A stretch of DNA of 64,000 bases, taken from positions 62,001 through 126,000 of the forward strand of contig JAUHYD010000013.1 of the NCBI GenBank assembly GCA_030426665.1, read 5' to 3'. The notes beneath the pieces were generated by a model. It was not told the DNA's origin and did not search any database. It saw only the letters and a program-made list of their open reading frames with translations. The stretch is from Bacteroidia bacterium. GTDB taxonomy: Bacteria > Bacteroidota > Bacteroidia > Chitinophagales > Chitinophagaceae. Position numbers and translations under genes: made by a program. Shown here piece by piece: positions 19,158 to 27,504 of this stretch; the stretch's first letter is position 1; every line of letters starts with the position of its first letter.

Positions 19158-19562
19158 TTACACTGGCAGGGAAAGTGTTTTCAATCGTTTTATGGTTAGC
19201 GGTTTTTCTATAAATCCGGCAACCATCGGGTAGGAGTCTGCTTGGCTTTTGTCAAGAATAGCAATAGACGATGACAAGATATATACAGTCAGGTGGTCGG
19301 TTAATGACTGTGGAAGGTCACTCATCTTTTCAAGGAATTCCCATCCGCTCATGAAAGGCATATTGATATCTAATAGTAGTGTTCGCTTACCAATCAATTC
19401 ACTATGTTGCATAGAGTTGATGTATTCCAAACCTGAAACAGGACTGGTAAACGTTTTTATGTCGGCCTCAGGAAAGACAGCACGTATGAATTTGGTACAA
19501 AGTAGATTGTTAATCGGATCGTCGTCAATAACAATAAAACCACTGTTCGAGTTTGTTCCCAT
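19158..19562 (-). CDS. Single-domain response regulator (CheY-like)
   Basis: A 134-residue stand-alone receiver domain. Acidic pocket D13-D15 (VIDDDP), phosphoacceptor D65 in TLLLDINMP, the switch Ser in YILSSS and the conserved Lys in GFIEKPL are all present, so it should be phosphorylatable. It has no output domain. It follows the large histidine kinase by 10 bases on the same strand and is very likely its partner; such single-domain regulators in Bacteroidota often act in phosphorelays or on other proteins. Confidence 0.9.
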   Translation of the reverse strand: MGTNSNSGFIVIDDDPINNLLCTKFIRAVFPEADIKTFTSPVSGLEYINSMQHSELIGKRTLLLDINMPFMSGWEFLEKMSDLPQSLTDHLTVYILSSSIAILDKSQADSYPMVAGFIEKPLTIKRLKTLSLPV

Positions 19563-19572
19563 GTGTTGAGTT

Positions 19573-22500
19573 CTATGAATTGGTGAAAAGTATTGTGAAT
19601 GTAACGCCTGCCTTTTCTTTGCTTTTTACGTGTATACTTCCTCCCAGTGCTTCGACCTGTGTTTTAGCCATAAACAAACCCACTCCTTTTCCTTCTATAT
19701 TGTCATGAAACCTGTTATACAATCCAAAAATCTTAGTGCCGTACTTGTCTGAGTCTATACCGATACTGTTGTCGCTATATATAAGTTGAGTGCCATTTTC
19801 AACCTTGTGAGTTTTAATTAAGATGGCCGGTACAATATCCGGTTGCCGAAACTTTATGCTATTCGAAACCATATTTAATATTATGCTGTACAGATAGCTT
19901 TTGATGGAGTATAATGTGTCTATTTCTGTAAAGTCAGTCGTAATGTCCACGTTTTCGTTTTCTACAAGACCGGACATGTCCGACTGAATATCCCGACAAA
20001 CCTTATTGAGATTTACCATCTCCTTCCTTTCGTTAATCTTGCTTCTTATTTGAAGAACTGTGTTTAAGTCGCGTATCACGTCGTCGAGTTTTTTCGCAGA
20101 CGTAGACAGGCCTTTGATGAAGACCTGCTCTTCATCTCTGTCATGTTCGGTAGATTGCAGTAGGTCGGTCAAGCCCATTATATTCGCTACCGGAGAACGA
20201 AGGTTGTGTGACACAATGTAGGAAAACTGAAGTAGGTCGTTATTTCGTTGCATTATGTCAGCAACCATTTTCATTCGTTCTGTTTCCGCGGCCTTTTGTT
20301 CAGTGACGTCAAGAGCTATTCCCAGCATTGCTTTCACTTGTTGTCCAACAGGATTATAAGGCACCTTGATTGAATAAAAGACGCGCTCTTTCCCCGCATG
20401 ATCTGTAAAAGTACTTTCCGGAATAATTTTTCTTTTTCCGGAGTTCATAACCTCTATTGCTTCCTTTACAAGTTCAGCTGCGTTGTTATTGTTCGGAATT
20501 GTTTCATAGATCGTCTTGCCAACTAATTGTTGGGGAGTGAGTCCATAAAGCTGCGTAAAACTCTTGTTGGCAAATATAAATTTGCCGGCGCCGTCCATTG
20601 CAAAAATTGAATGAGGTATCAGATCCACGATTAGTCGCAAATTCGTTTTCGATTGCCTAAGGGCATTTTCGGCTTCCTGTATTTCCGTCACGTCATGTGC
20701 TACACCATGCATTCTGAAGGGGACACCGTGATTGTCTAAGTCGAAATGTGCCTGAAAAAATATATGTTTAATTTCGTCTTTTTGGGTGATGATGCGATGA
20801 TGTAAAGAGAAGCCAGTAAGACTATTTTGTCCTTTTTCAATAACTCTCAATACACGCCCTTTGTCATCAGGATGAATATACGAGAGCCACTTATCGTAAT
20901 CTTGTATATTGTCTGTGATGTCGAGTCCGTAAATTCTACATGCTTCATCAGACCAGGTTGCAAGATTAGTTGAAAAGTCAAGCTCCCAACTCCCTAAATG
21001 AGCGACGGTCTGTGCCTGATTAAGTCTTCGCTCGCTGTCTATAAGTTTGTTTTCGAAGTGTATTCTTTGTTTTTCTTTTTCAAATACATCTAATGCAAAA
21101 GAAATGTCGCCGGATGTTTCGGTAAGTAATACAATTTCCTTTTTGTCAAACATATTTGCATTCGTCGAAAAAAGACTCAGTACATAATGTATGTTTCCCA
21201 ACTTTTTAATTGGGAGAAAAATTGCAGATTGGAAAGCTCTGGCAAAAGCATATTTTGTCCAGAAATTTTGTTCTGGTTCCTGATCGTAGTCGTTAATCAC
21301 ATAACACTCCCCGTATTTCAGCATTTTGCCTATTGCTCCCGTCTCTTTGAACTCTAGTCCGTTTAGTTGTTCCAGATCTGAAAGCGGGACATTGTTGTGG
21401 GCTACAAGAATAAGTTTTCGGTTTGCTGCATCTATTCGGTCAATGCACGCTAGTTCGAAGCCACCTGTCTCAACGGCAATACGGCAAGCTTCGTCAAAAA
21501 GTGATTGTTCATTAGTTGCATGTACTATGGTTTGGTTTATCTGGCTGATAAAGGCATACATTCGGTTTGCCTTTTTTATATTTTCTTCTGTGTTTTTTCG
21601 TTCAGTGATATCCCTCACAACAGATTGGGTGCCGGTTATACTTCCGTTCTCTTCTATTTGTTTTACGTTAACTTCAACCCAAATTCTTTCACCATTATTT
21701 TGCAAACCCCGGTATTCAAACTTTTCTGGTACAGGTTTTCCTTTAATTCTGTCGTTGTGTCGCTTGCGCAAAGTCTCCCGTTCTTCGGGCGCTATATAGT
21801 CTTCTAACACTTTTGTGTTTAGTTCCTGTTTTTCTATCCCGAAGATTTTGCAGAATTGCTCATTGGCAAAAACTAAATTTCCATCAACGTCATCAACTAA
21901 AAAGCCATCGTTCATATTGTCGAGTAAGCGTTTGTAGCTCAATTCGCTTTTCTGTAATTCGCTTTCTGTCAGCAATTGTTTTGTGACATCGTGCACCACA
22001 CCAAACAAACTTATGGGTGTCCCTTCGTCGTCTAATTCATACTCCGTTTCGCTGTATATATATTTAATCGAACCGTCTTTCAGAAGAATGCGATAATTGA
22101 ATGCAGATTCGCTGAGCGACTGCTTAGCCTGTCTGCTTTTTTCAATTACTGCTTCGAAGTCATCGGGGTATATGAACGACAACCATGCTTCATAAGATTG
22201 TTCATTGTCAGAAGTTGCCAAACCGAAAATACGGCAGGCTTCATCAGATAGTGTTGTGACGCCGGTAGATAAATTTAGGTCCCAACTGCCAACGTGAGCA
22301 ATTTTTTGGGCTTTTTTGAGCATAGTTTCGCTATTTCGTAATGCTCGTTTGGCCAAGTCCTGATCAATAATTTTTTCCTTTTCGATTATTGCTTGCAGCA
22401 CTTTGCCTGGCATATGCTCAATACTGGCTTTTGCAATAACATCAGAAACTCCTTCTTTAATGAGGTAAACTGCACTTGGTGCGTCTAAGATTTCAGAAAT

Positions 22501-22749
22501 GACTATCGTCGGGATATTTGGCGCGATTTCTTTTATTGCCCTGCAAGTTTCAATAATATCAAAAGCCACATCGTTGTGGTTGATGATCATAACATCAGGT
22601 ATCTCAGATTCAAGTGTCTTAATAAGTTTTGATTTGTCTTGAACGGTTGTTCCGACATAGTCGATTTTTGCCGACGTGAGAGCCCAATACACTTGTTCTC
22701 GGTTGTCAGGGTCATCATCTGCAAATAGTATTTTAAGTGTACCGTTCAT
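19573..22749 (-). CDS. Multi-PAS/GAF hybrid sensor histidine kinase with degenerate receiver
   Basis: A 1058-residue cytoplasmic kinase with no membrane helix. Order: receiver-like domain (1-125), PAS (about 145-265), PAS (265-390), GAF (400-565), PAS (575-700), PAS (700-825), HisKA with phosphoacceptor H848 in IVSHNLRSPVANI, then HATPase (N-box MVSNSIKF, GKGVGLFMAKTQVEALGG near the end). The N-terminal receiver keeps the acidic pair (FADDDP, D11-D13) but has Asn57 where the phosphorylated Asp should be (DVMIINHND), so it is probably a non-phosphorylatable pseudo-receiver. The G1 box reads DNSIGID rather than DNGxGI. Operonic with the receiver gene 10 bases downstream. Ligand unknown. Confidence 0.88.
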   Translation of the reverse strand: MNGTLKILFADDDPDNREQVYWALTSAKIDYVGTTVQDKSKLIKTLESEIPDVMIINHNDVAFDIIETCRAIKEIAPNIPTIVISEILDAPSAVYLIKEGVSDVIAKASIEHMPGKVLQAIIEKEKIIDQDLAKRALRNSETMLKKAQKIAHVGSWDLNLSTGVTTLSDEACRIFGLATSDNEQSYEAWLSFIYPDDFEAVIEKSRQAKQSLSESAFNYRILLKDGSIKYIYSETEYELDDEGTPISLFGVVHDVTKQLLTESELQKSELSYKRLLDNMNDGFLVDDVDGNLVFANEQFCKIFGIEKQELNTKVLEDYIAPEERETLRKRHNDRIKGKPVPEKFEYRGLQNNGERIWVEVNVKQIEENGSITGTQSVVRDITERKNTEENIKKANRMYAFISQINQTIVHATNEQSLFDEACRIAVETGGFELACIDRIDAANRKLILVAHNNVPLSDLEQLNGLEFKETGAIGKMLKYGECYVINDYDQEPEQNFWTKYAFARAFQSAIFLPIKKLGNIHYVLSLFSTNANMFDKKEIVLLTETSGDISFALDVFEKEKQRIHFENKLIDSERRLNQAQTVAHLGSWELDFSTNLATWSDEACRIYGLDITDNIQDYDKWLSYIHPDDKGRVLRVIEKGQNSLTGFSLHHRIITQKDEIKHIFFQAHFDLDNHGVPFRMHGVAHDVTEIQEAENALRQSKTNLRLIVDLIPHSIFAMDGAGKFIFANKSFTQLYGLTPQQLVGKTIYETIPNNNNAAELVKEAIEVMNSGKRKIIPESTFTDHAGKERVFYSIKVPYNPVGQQVKAMLGIALDVTEQKAAETERMKMVADIMQRNNDLLQFSYIVSHNLRSPVANIMGLTDLLQSTEHDRDEEQVFIKGLSTSAKKLDDVIRDLNTVLQIRSKINERKEMVNLNKVCRDIQSDMSGLVENENVDITTDFTEIDTLYSIKSYLYSIILNMVSNSIKFRQPDIVPAILIKTHKVENGTQLIYSDNSIGIDSDKYGTKIFGLYNRFHDNIEGKGVGLFMAKTQVEALGGSIHVKSKEKAGVTFTILFTNS

Positions 22750-23076
22750 TCTATCTTGTGTTATTCTTTTATATGCAAATCCACATCGATTTGCGGCTTT
22801 GGCAAATCAACGATTTAATTGAATGTTTTTCGCGTCTCAAATAAGGGGAAATGTGGTTTACAGTTGAAATTGACGGATGTATACACAATATAGTAAGAAT
22901 GTAACATTTTGTTCAATAAATATTCAATTTAATCAGACAAAAAGCATTTGCCCCGTTTAAGTACTCGCACTTTTGGTGTTCGATGTTAATGTGGCGGTAG
23001 CTGAGAGTAAAGTTGGCCGCACACATGAAAGCACGGCATTTGCACGTCGCTCGCCGAAACAATCGTCGGAGAGTGT
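22750..23076. other. Intergenic region, no gene seen
   Basis: About 327 AT-rich bases between the kinase start and the recF stop. It should contain the kinase promoter (minus strand). No RNA gene, repeat or terminator with a convincing T tail was found. Confidence 0.4.
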
Positions 23077-24192
23077 TTATAGCGTGATATACGTCACGCC
23101 GGCATTTTCGCCAAATGCGTCATTTATTCGATCTCGGTGAGTATCTGTCAGTAGCACCTGCCCTATATCCTCGCCCGTGATGATACGTAGCAATGCTTCC
23201 ATTCTGCTTTGATCTAGTTTTTCAAATATATCGTCTAATAGCAATATGGGTTTTAATGCAAGTGTTTTGGTAAGCCATGAATATTGTGCCAGTTTCAGCG
23301 CAAACAGAAAACTCTTCTTTTGGCCTTGTGAGCCGAACTGTTTTAATGGAAGTCCGTTCAGCAAAAACAACCAATCGTCTTTATGGACACCCTTAAGGGT
23401 TCTCTGATAACGGAGGTCATATTGTAGATTGTGTTGCAGCCAGTATTGCATGGAATTTTGGTTAATGTCGCTGTTGTAGGTGACATCTACCGGTTCATCA
23501 CCGCCTGATAAACGATGATAGAAGTTGCTTAACAACGGAAGGAAGTCATTTATAAATGCTTTGCGTTGTCGGTGTATATACACAGCATCCTCTGCCATGC
23601 ATCTGTTATAATACTCCAGTTCGTCGTTGTTGGTAGCGGGTTTGTAAGCTTGAGTTTTAAGCCAGGCATTTCGCTGCTGCAGTATTCGTTGGTAGTGCAT
23701 CAGTTTTTCCAGATATTGCCTGTCAGACTGACCAAGGATGCCGTCCACCCATTTGCGCCGTAGGTCACTATGCTCATTGATTAGATTAGTGTCATCTGGC
23801 GCAATCATTACAGCTGAATATAATCCTATATGATCCGTTATTTTTTCATATAAAGAATTATTTTTAAATATTTCTTTTTTTCCTGTATCCCATTTGCAAC
23901 TAATAGTTTCCTCCGAACCTATCCGTGTAAACGCCCCTGTTACCCTAAACCCGTTTTTACCACTTTGTACTGTATGTTGTTGATAGGCGCTGAAGTAGCT
24001 TTTAGTGTAACATAAATAATAAATTGCATCCAATAGGTTGGTCTTTCCGCTTCCGTTTGCCCCTGTAATGCAAGTTATTCGTGACGGGAACTCAAATGAT
24101 GAGTCGCTATAGTTGCGAAATTGGAGCAGCGATATTTTATTTATGCTTATCAAAGGATGTTCGGGAACAAAAAATTTTATATTTTCGCACAA
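23077..24192 (-). CDS. recF: DNA replication and repair protein RecF
   Basis: A 371-residue SMC-like ABC ATPase that loads RecA at gaps with RecO/R. Walker A is GANGSGKTN (residues 44-52), the RNYSDSSFEF segment before it is typical of RecF, the signature region is LPLKQFGSQGQKKS, and Walker B is KPILLLDDIFEKLDQSR. The only Met start is at 24192 and adds about 15 residues before the usual family start near SINKISLLQFRNY. The start is divergent from pdhA, about 12 bases away. Confidence 0.93.
   Translation of the reverse strand: MCENIKFFVPEHPLISINKISLLQFRNYSDSSFEFPSRITCITGANGSGKTNLLDAIYYLCYTKSYFSAYQQHTVQSGKNGFRVTGAFTRIGSEETISCKWDTGKKEIFKNNSLYEKITDHIGLYSAVMIAPDDTNLINEHSDLRRKWVDGILGQSDRQYLEKLMHYQRILQQRNAWLKTQAYKPATNNDELEYYNRCMAEDAVYIHRQRKAFINDFLPLLSNFYHRLSGGDEPVDVTYNSDINQNSMQYWLQHNLQYDLRYQRTLKGVHKDDWLFLLNGLPLKQFGSQGQKKSFLFALKLAQYSWLTKTLALKPILLLDDIFEKLDQSRMEALLRIITGEDIGQVLLTDTHRDRINDAFGENAGVTYITL
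24178..24185 (+). promoter_or_regulatory. Putative -7 element of the pdhA promoter
   Basis: TATATTTT followed by CGCAC at 24178-24190 resembles the Bacteroidota -7 element and would start transcription near 24190. This lies downstream of an in-frame ATG at 24157, arguing that pdhA starts at the GTG at 24205. No clear -33 TTTG is seen. Confidence 0.4.
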
Positions 24193-24204
24193 ATCTATAA
24201 AATT

Positions 24205-25197
24205 GTGCAGACTACGTTCGGAAAAGAGACATATTTATATTGGTATGAGACTATGCTGCTACTCCGTCGCTTCGAGGAAAAAGCGGGGCAGCTGTATGGC
24301 ATGCAGAAGATAAGAGGGTTTTGTCATTTATATATCGGGCAGGAAGCCGTTGCCGCAGGGATGATGACGGCAATACGTGAGGATGATAATATGATTACTG
24401 CTTATCGCGACCATGGCCTGGCAATTGCCAAAGGTATTCCCGCAAAGGAATGTATGGCGGAGCTATACGGCAAGGCTACCGGATGTACTAAAGGGAAAGG
24501 TGGTAGTATGCACTTCTTCTCTAAAGAGAAAAGGTTTTTTGGTGGACATGGTATTGTAGGCGGACAGATAGGGCTGGGCGCCGGAATCGCGTTTGCAGAG
24601 CAATATCATGGTACCGACAGAGCTACTATTTGTATGTTCGGCGATGGCGCTGCCAGGCAAGGTATATTGCACGAAACAATGAACATGGCAGTTCTTTGGC
24701 AGTTGCCGGTGGTATTTATTTGCGAAAATAACTACTATGCAATGGGTACTTCTGTCGAGCGAACTTCAAAGGTGTTGGATATATACAGAATGGCCGATGC
24801 ATTTGATATGCCCGGCGATAGTGTTGACGGAATGAGTTGCGAAGAGGTACACAAAGCTATAGAGCGTGCTGTGAAGCGTGCCAGAGAAAGTGGTGGGCCA
24901 ACATTCCTGGAAATTAAAACTTACCGTTATCGTGGTCACTCAATGAGCGATCCGGCAAAATACCGTACCAAAGAAGAGCTCGAAGACTTTAAAGAAAAGG
25001 ATCCGATTAATCATGTGCTTAAAGTGATTAAGGAAAATAACTACGCAACTGAAGAGCAGATAGAGCAGATAAACGAGAAGGTAAAGACTGAGGTGGCCGA
25101 AGCTGTACAGTTTGCAGAAGATAGCCCCTTACCGAACGATGACGAACTGTACAAGGATATCTATGCCGAAGCAGACTATCCTTTCATAACAGACTAA
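24205..25197 (+). CDS. pdhA: Pyruvate dehydrogenase E1 component, alpha subunit
   Basis: A thiamine-diphosphate enzyme subunit that decarboxylates pyruvate and passes acetyl to lipoyl-E2. Visible: WYETMLLLRRFEEKAGQLYG, GFCHLYIGQEAVAAG, KGKGGSMHFF, the TPP motif GDGAARQGILHETMNMA...CENN, and the phosphorylation-loop-like RYRGHSMSDPAKYR. The GTG at 24205 gives 330 residues, the usual length, and lies after the predicted promoter; an ATG at 24157 would add 16 residues and overlap recF. The E1-beta gene is not adjacent. The 3' neighbour is a TPR protein 71 bases away. Confidence 0.92.
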   Translation: MQTTFGKETYLYWYETMLLLRRFEEKAGQLYGMQKIRGFCHLYIGQEAVAAGMMTAIREDDNMITAYRDHGLAIAKGIPAKECMAELYGKATGCTKGKGGSMHFFSKEKRFFGGHGIVGGQIGLGAGIAFAEQYHGTDRATICMFGDGAARQGILHETMNMAVLWQLPVVFICENNYYAMGTSVERTSKVLDIYRMADAFDMPGDSVDGMSCEEVHKAIERAVKRARESGGPTFLEIKTYRYRGHSMSDPAKYRTKEELEDFKEKDPINHVLKVIKENNYATEEQIEQINEKVKTEVAEAVQFAEDSPLPNDDELYKDIYAEADYPFITD

Positions 25198-25268
25198 TCT
25201 GCTAGTACATTACACAGAACCAGACATAATTTCATAAAACAATACATAAGCATACCCATTCAATTAAT

Positions 25269-25964
25269 ATGGCAAATTCAGCAAGAAATACTCCGGGAGC
25301 ATCTCGCGAAACTTCAACCTCAGAATTAGGTCCTCTCGACGACATGCAGGGGTTCTACGAAAATAATAAGAAGACCATCAGTACAGTAATAACAGTTGTA
25401 TTGGTGGTAGTGGTCGGGGCATTTGCATACATCAAAATGTACAAAGGTCCGAAAGAAGAAAAAGCAGCAAATGCAATGGCATGGGCACAGCAAAACTTCC
25501 AGATTGACTCACTGGGGCTCGCGCTTAACGGCGACGGCAGAAACCCCGGTTTTACTAAAATTGCAAGCACGCACAGTGGCACTCCGGCCGGAAATCTGGC
25601 GCATTATTATGCAGGTATCTGTTGCCTGAAGATGGGTGACTTTCCAAAAGCTATTTCTGAGTTGCAGGCATTTGATGGCAAAGGTACGCTACTTGGTCGT
25701 CAGGCAGAAGGAGCGCTGGGGCAGGCATATATGGAGAGTGGAAATTCTGCAAAGGCAATAGAAAGCTATAAGAAAGCAATCGCCGGCGAAGGTGACGACT
25801 TGATCACACCAATGTTCCTGTATCAGTTGGGGCTTGCTTACGATGCTGCAGGACAGGCAGAAGATGCAAAAGGTGCATTCAAGCGCCTGCGCGATGAGTA
25901 CCCAAACAGCACTCAGGCGCGCGATGTGGCTAAGGAATTGGCACGAGTAGGCGAGTTGAACTAA
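25269..25964 (+). CDS. Membrane-anchored TPR protein (YfgM-like)
   Basis: A 231-residue protein: about 45 cytoplasmic residues, one membrane helix (TISTVITVVLVVVVGAFAYI), then periplasmic tetratricopeptide repeats (LAHYYAGICCLKMGDFPKAISEL, AEGALGQAYMESGNSAKAIESY, MFLYQLGLAYDAAGQAEDAKGAF, NSTQARDVAKELARV). The arrangement matches YfgM/ancillary SecYEG-type or outer-membrane assembly TPR proteins. It probably acts as a scaffold at the inner membrane. A terminator follows at 25991. Confidence 0.8.
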   Translation: MANSARNTPGASRETSTSELGPLDDMQGFYENNKKTISTVITVVLVVVVGAFAYIKMYKGPKEEKAANAMAWAQQNFQIDSLGLALNGDGRNPGFTKIASTHSGTPAGNLAHYYAGICCLKMGDFPKAISELQAFDGKGTLLGRQAEGALGQAYMESGNSAKAIESYKKAIAGEGDDLITPMFLYQLGLAYDAAGQAEDAKGAFKRLRDEYPNSTQARDVAKELARVGELN

Positions 25965-25990
25965 TAGTAAGAAAACAGATAACTTTATGT

Positions 25991-26024
25991 CCCCTTTACC
26001 TTGTTTGGTAGAGGGGATTTTTTA
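25991..26024 (+). terminator. Rho-independent terminator
   Basis: Ten-base stem with one mismatch (25991-26000 with 26007-26016) followed by ATTTTTTA. It ends the TPR-protein transcript and rules out a long 5' extension of the next gene. Confidence 0.8.
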
Positions 26025-26088
26025 TGGGAGGGACTTTTGCTTATCCCTGATGTGCGGAAGAACCATCAATATGCTTTACTTTTGGTCT

Positions 26089-26520
26089 ATGCAATTGAAA
26101 CCAGGAAAAGGGTTAGGAGATATCACATTCGGTATGCTGCCGACGACTGTAGTAAAGCTATTGGGCGAACCCGACAAGATTTTTATCTCGGATGACGAGG
26201 AAGACGAATTTATTTATCAGTACAATGAATTGCGGACCATGTTTACGTTCTATAAACATGAGAGCGATAGGTTGGGGTATATCCGGTCATCAAATCCTGA
26301 GATTACTTTTAATGGCGAGTTGCTGATGGATCAGCCAATAAAGAAAATGATAGAAGGTCCACTCAAGACAATTAAAGACTGGCAAGCCGAAGAATATGAC
26401 TTCTTTGATACCTATATGAATGAGAAAAACTGGATTGTGCTCAATGTAGAATATGGGCGCATTTCCGATATCGAAATAGGGGTGCCGCTTGATGGGGATG
26501 AAGTCTATTTGTGGTTATAA
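26089..26520 (+). CDS. Conserved protein, SMI1/KNR4-neighbour-like, unknown function
   Basis: A 143-residue acidic protein. The ATG at 26089 (MQLKPGKGLGDITFGM) was chosen because the longer frame crosses the upstream terminator. The N-terminal half reads like a small beta domain (LGDITFGMLPTTVVKLLGEPDKIFISDDEEDEF), a pattern I have seen in short bacterial proteins beside toxin-immunity or SMI1/KNR4 genes, but the link is weak. TACTTTTG ends four bases before the ATG, compatible with a leaderless mRNA. Function unknown. Confidence 0.6.
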   Translation: MQLKPGKGLGDITFGMLPTTVVKLLGEPDKIFISDDEEDEFIYQYNELRTMFTFYKHESDRLGYIRSSNPEITFNGELLMDQPIKKMIEGPLKTIKDWQAEEYDFFDTYMNEKNWIVLNVEYGRISDIEIGVPLDGDEVYLWL

Positions 26521-26650
26521 GGTATTACTTGTCCGTTATAAGGTAGTTCTACCGGACCAGGCTCATAGTTCAGCCTGTGACTTGCATAGTCCATTATTTT
26601 GCCAAAGAATAGTCCTCGAGAAAAGGCAAATGTTATTCTTAAAAATTAAA

Positions 26651-26687
26651 CCTAAATAGATTTACCGGAATCGGTAACTCTATTTAG
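26651..26687 (-). terminator. Rho-independent terminator (minus strand)
   Basis: Long imperfect hairpin (CCTAAATAGA...TCTATTTAGG with an inner TTACCG/CGGTAA stem). On the minus strand it is followed by TTTAATTTTTAAG, so it ends the gene at 26719-27153. Confidence 0.75.
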
Positions 26688-26718
26688 GTGAATGTATCTT
26701 AGGTTCTTGGTCGATGTC

Positions 26719-27153
26719 TTACTTTTTACCGCCATGGTGTCCATGTCCACCTTTATGCCCGCCCCCTCCGCTATTGCGGTGATCCTTGGGCTGACCATTC
26801 CCGTGATGAACTCTTGAATTGCTGTTTTTGCGGTGAGCGGTATTGCTACGAGGGCCGCTGTGCCAGCGTCCGGGCGTCCAATGGTCACCGCGCGATGAAT
26901 GGTTCCAATGTCCCTTGGTATATCTGTAGCCTCGCTGAGGCGGTGCTGACCAATAGCCTCCTCTCCATTCGTACCCATCACCATTCACATTCCAATCTTC
27001 CTCTATCCAAATGTATCCGGGTCCAGGCGCGACAGTGCGGGTATATACAGGTCTTGACGGCCGTATCGTTACATAGATTTGGGCCGAGGCTTCAAGAATG
27101 CAGCACGAACTAATAATCGATACCGCAATAAATACTCTTTGTACTCTGTTCAT
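26719..27153 (-). CDS. Exported YXWGG-type protein with His/Gly-rich tail
   Basis: A 144-residue exported protein: signal peptide (MNRVQRVFIAVSIISSCC), a repeat-like centre of tryptophan/glycine segments (GPGYIWIEEDW, YEWRGGYWSAPP, YTKGHWNHSSRGDHWTPGRW) typical of YXWGXW-repeat proteins, and a C-terminal tail of Gly, His and Lys (about 15 His over the last 50 residues). The tail could bind metal ions. It is found in the periplasm or outer membrane in related proteins; the role is unknown. Confidence 0.75.
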   Translation of the reverse strand: MNRVQRVFIAVSIISSCCILEASAQIYVTIRPSRPVYTRTVAPGPGYIWIEEDWNVNGDGYEWRGGYWSAPPQRGYRYTKGHWNHSSRGDHWTPGRWHSGPRSNTAHRKNSNSRVHHGNGQPKDHRNSGGGGHKGGHGHHGGKK

Positions 27154-27504
27154 AATTGATGTTGGTTGTTTTTTCCGCCACTGGCGGTACAGATGAGAAC
27201 CGATAGTTCACACGACAAAATTGCAGTTAATAGGCCGATTATGTGTTACGCTTCACTTGAAATGAATTGCATAAATGTCACATTTTAGTCGACACTTTTC
27301 TGTTTTCATGGAAGCTTGATGTGCGCCGGTTCCTTCCCGGTGAAATATCTCCCGGGGGTGACAATGGTATAAAGACTAATAATTATTAATTTTTTATCTT
27401 GTTGGCAGTAATAATGCTTTTTGTCGTTGTTATTCTTTCAGTCGGTGGATGATTTTTCCGAAAGTTACGTAAGCGACAAGATTATTACCACAAAAGACAA
27501 CAAG
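27154..27504. other. Intergenic region between divergent genes
   Basis: About 350 bases holding the promoters of the exported minus-strand gene and the first cyclase. No gene or RNA element recognised. A TTG-started extension of the cyclase frame back to 27421 is unlikely since it lacks a signal peptide. Confidence 0.4.

Noticed and set aside
26077..26084. Riboswitch upstream of the gene at 26089
   Set aside because: Only a terminator and a -7 element are seen; the leader is too short for an aptamer.
27421..27504. 5' extension of the first cyclase from a TTG
   Set aside because: The internal ATG at 27505 begins a clean signal peptide; the extension does not.
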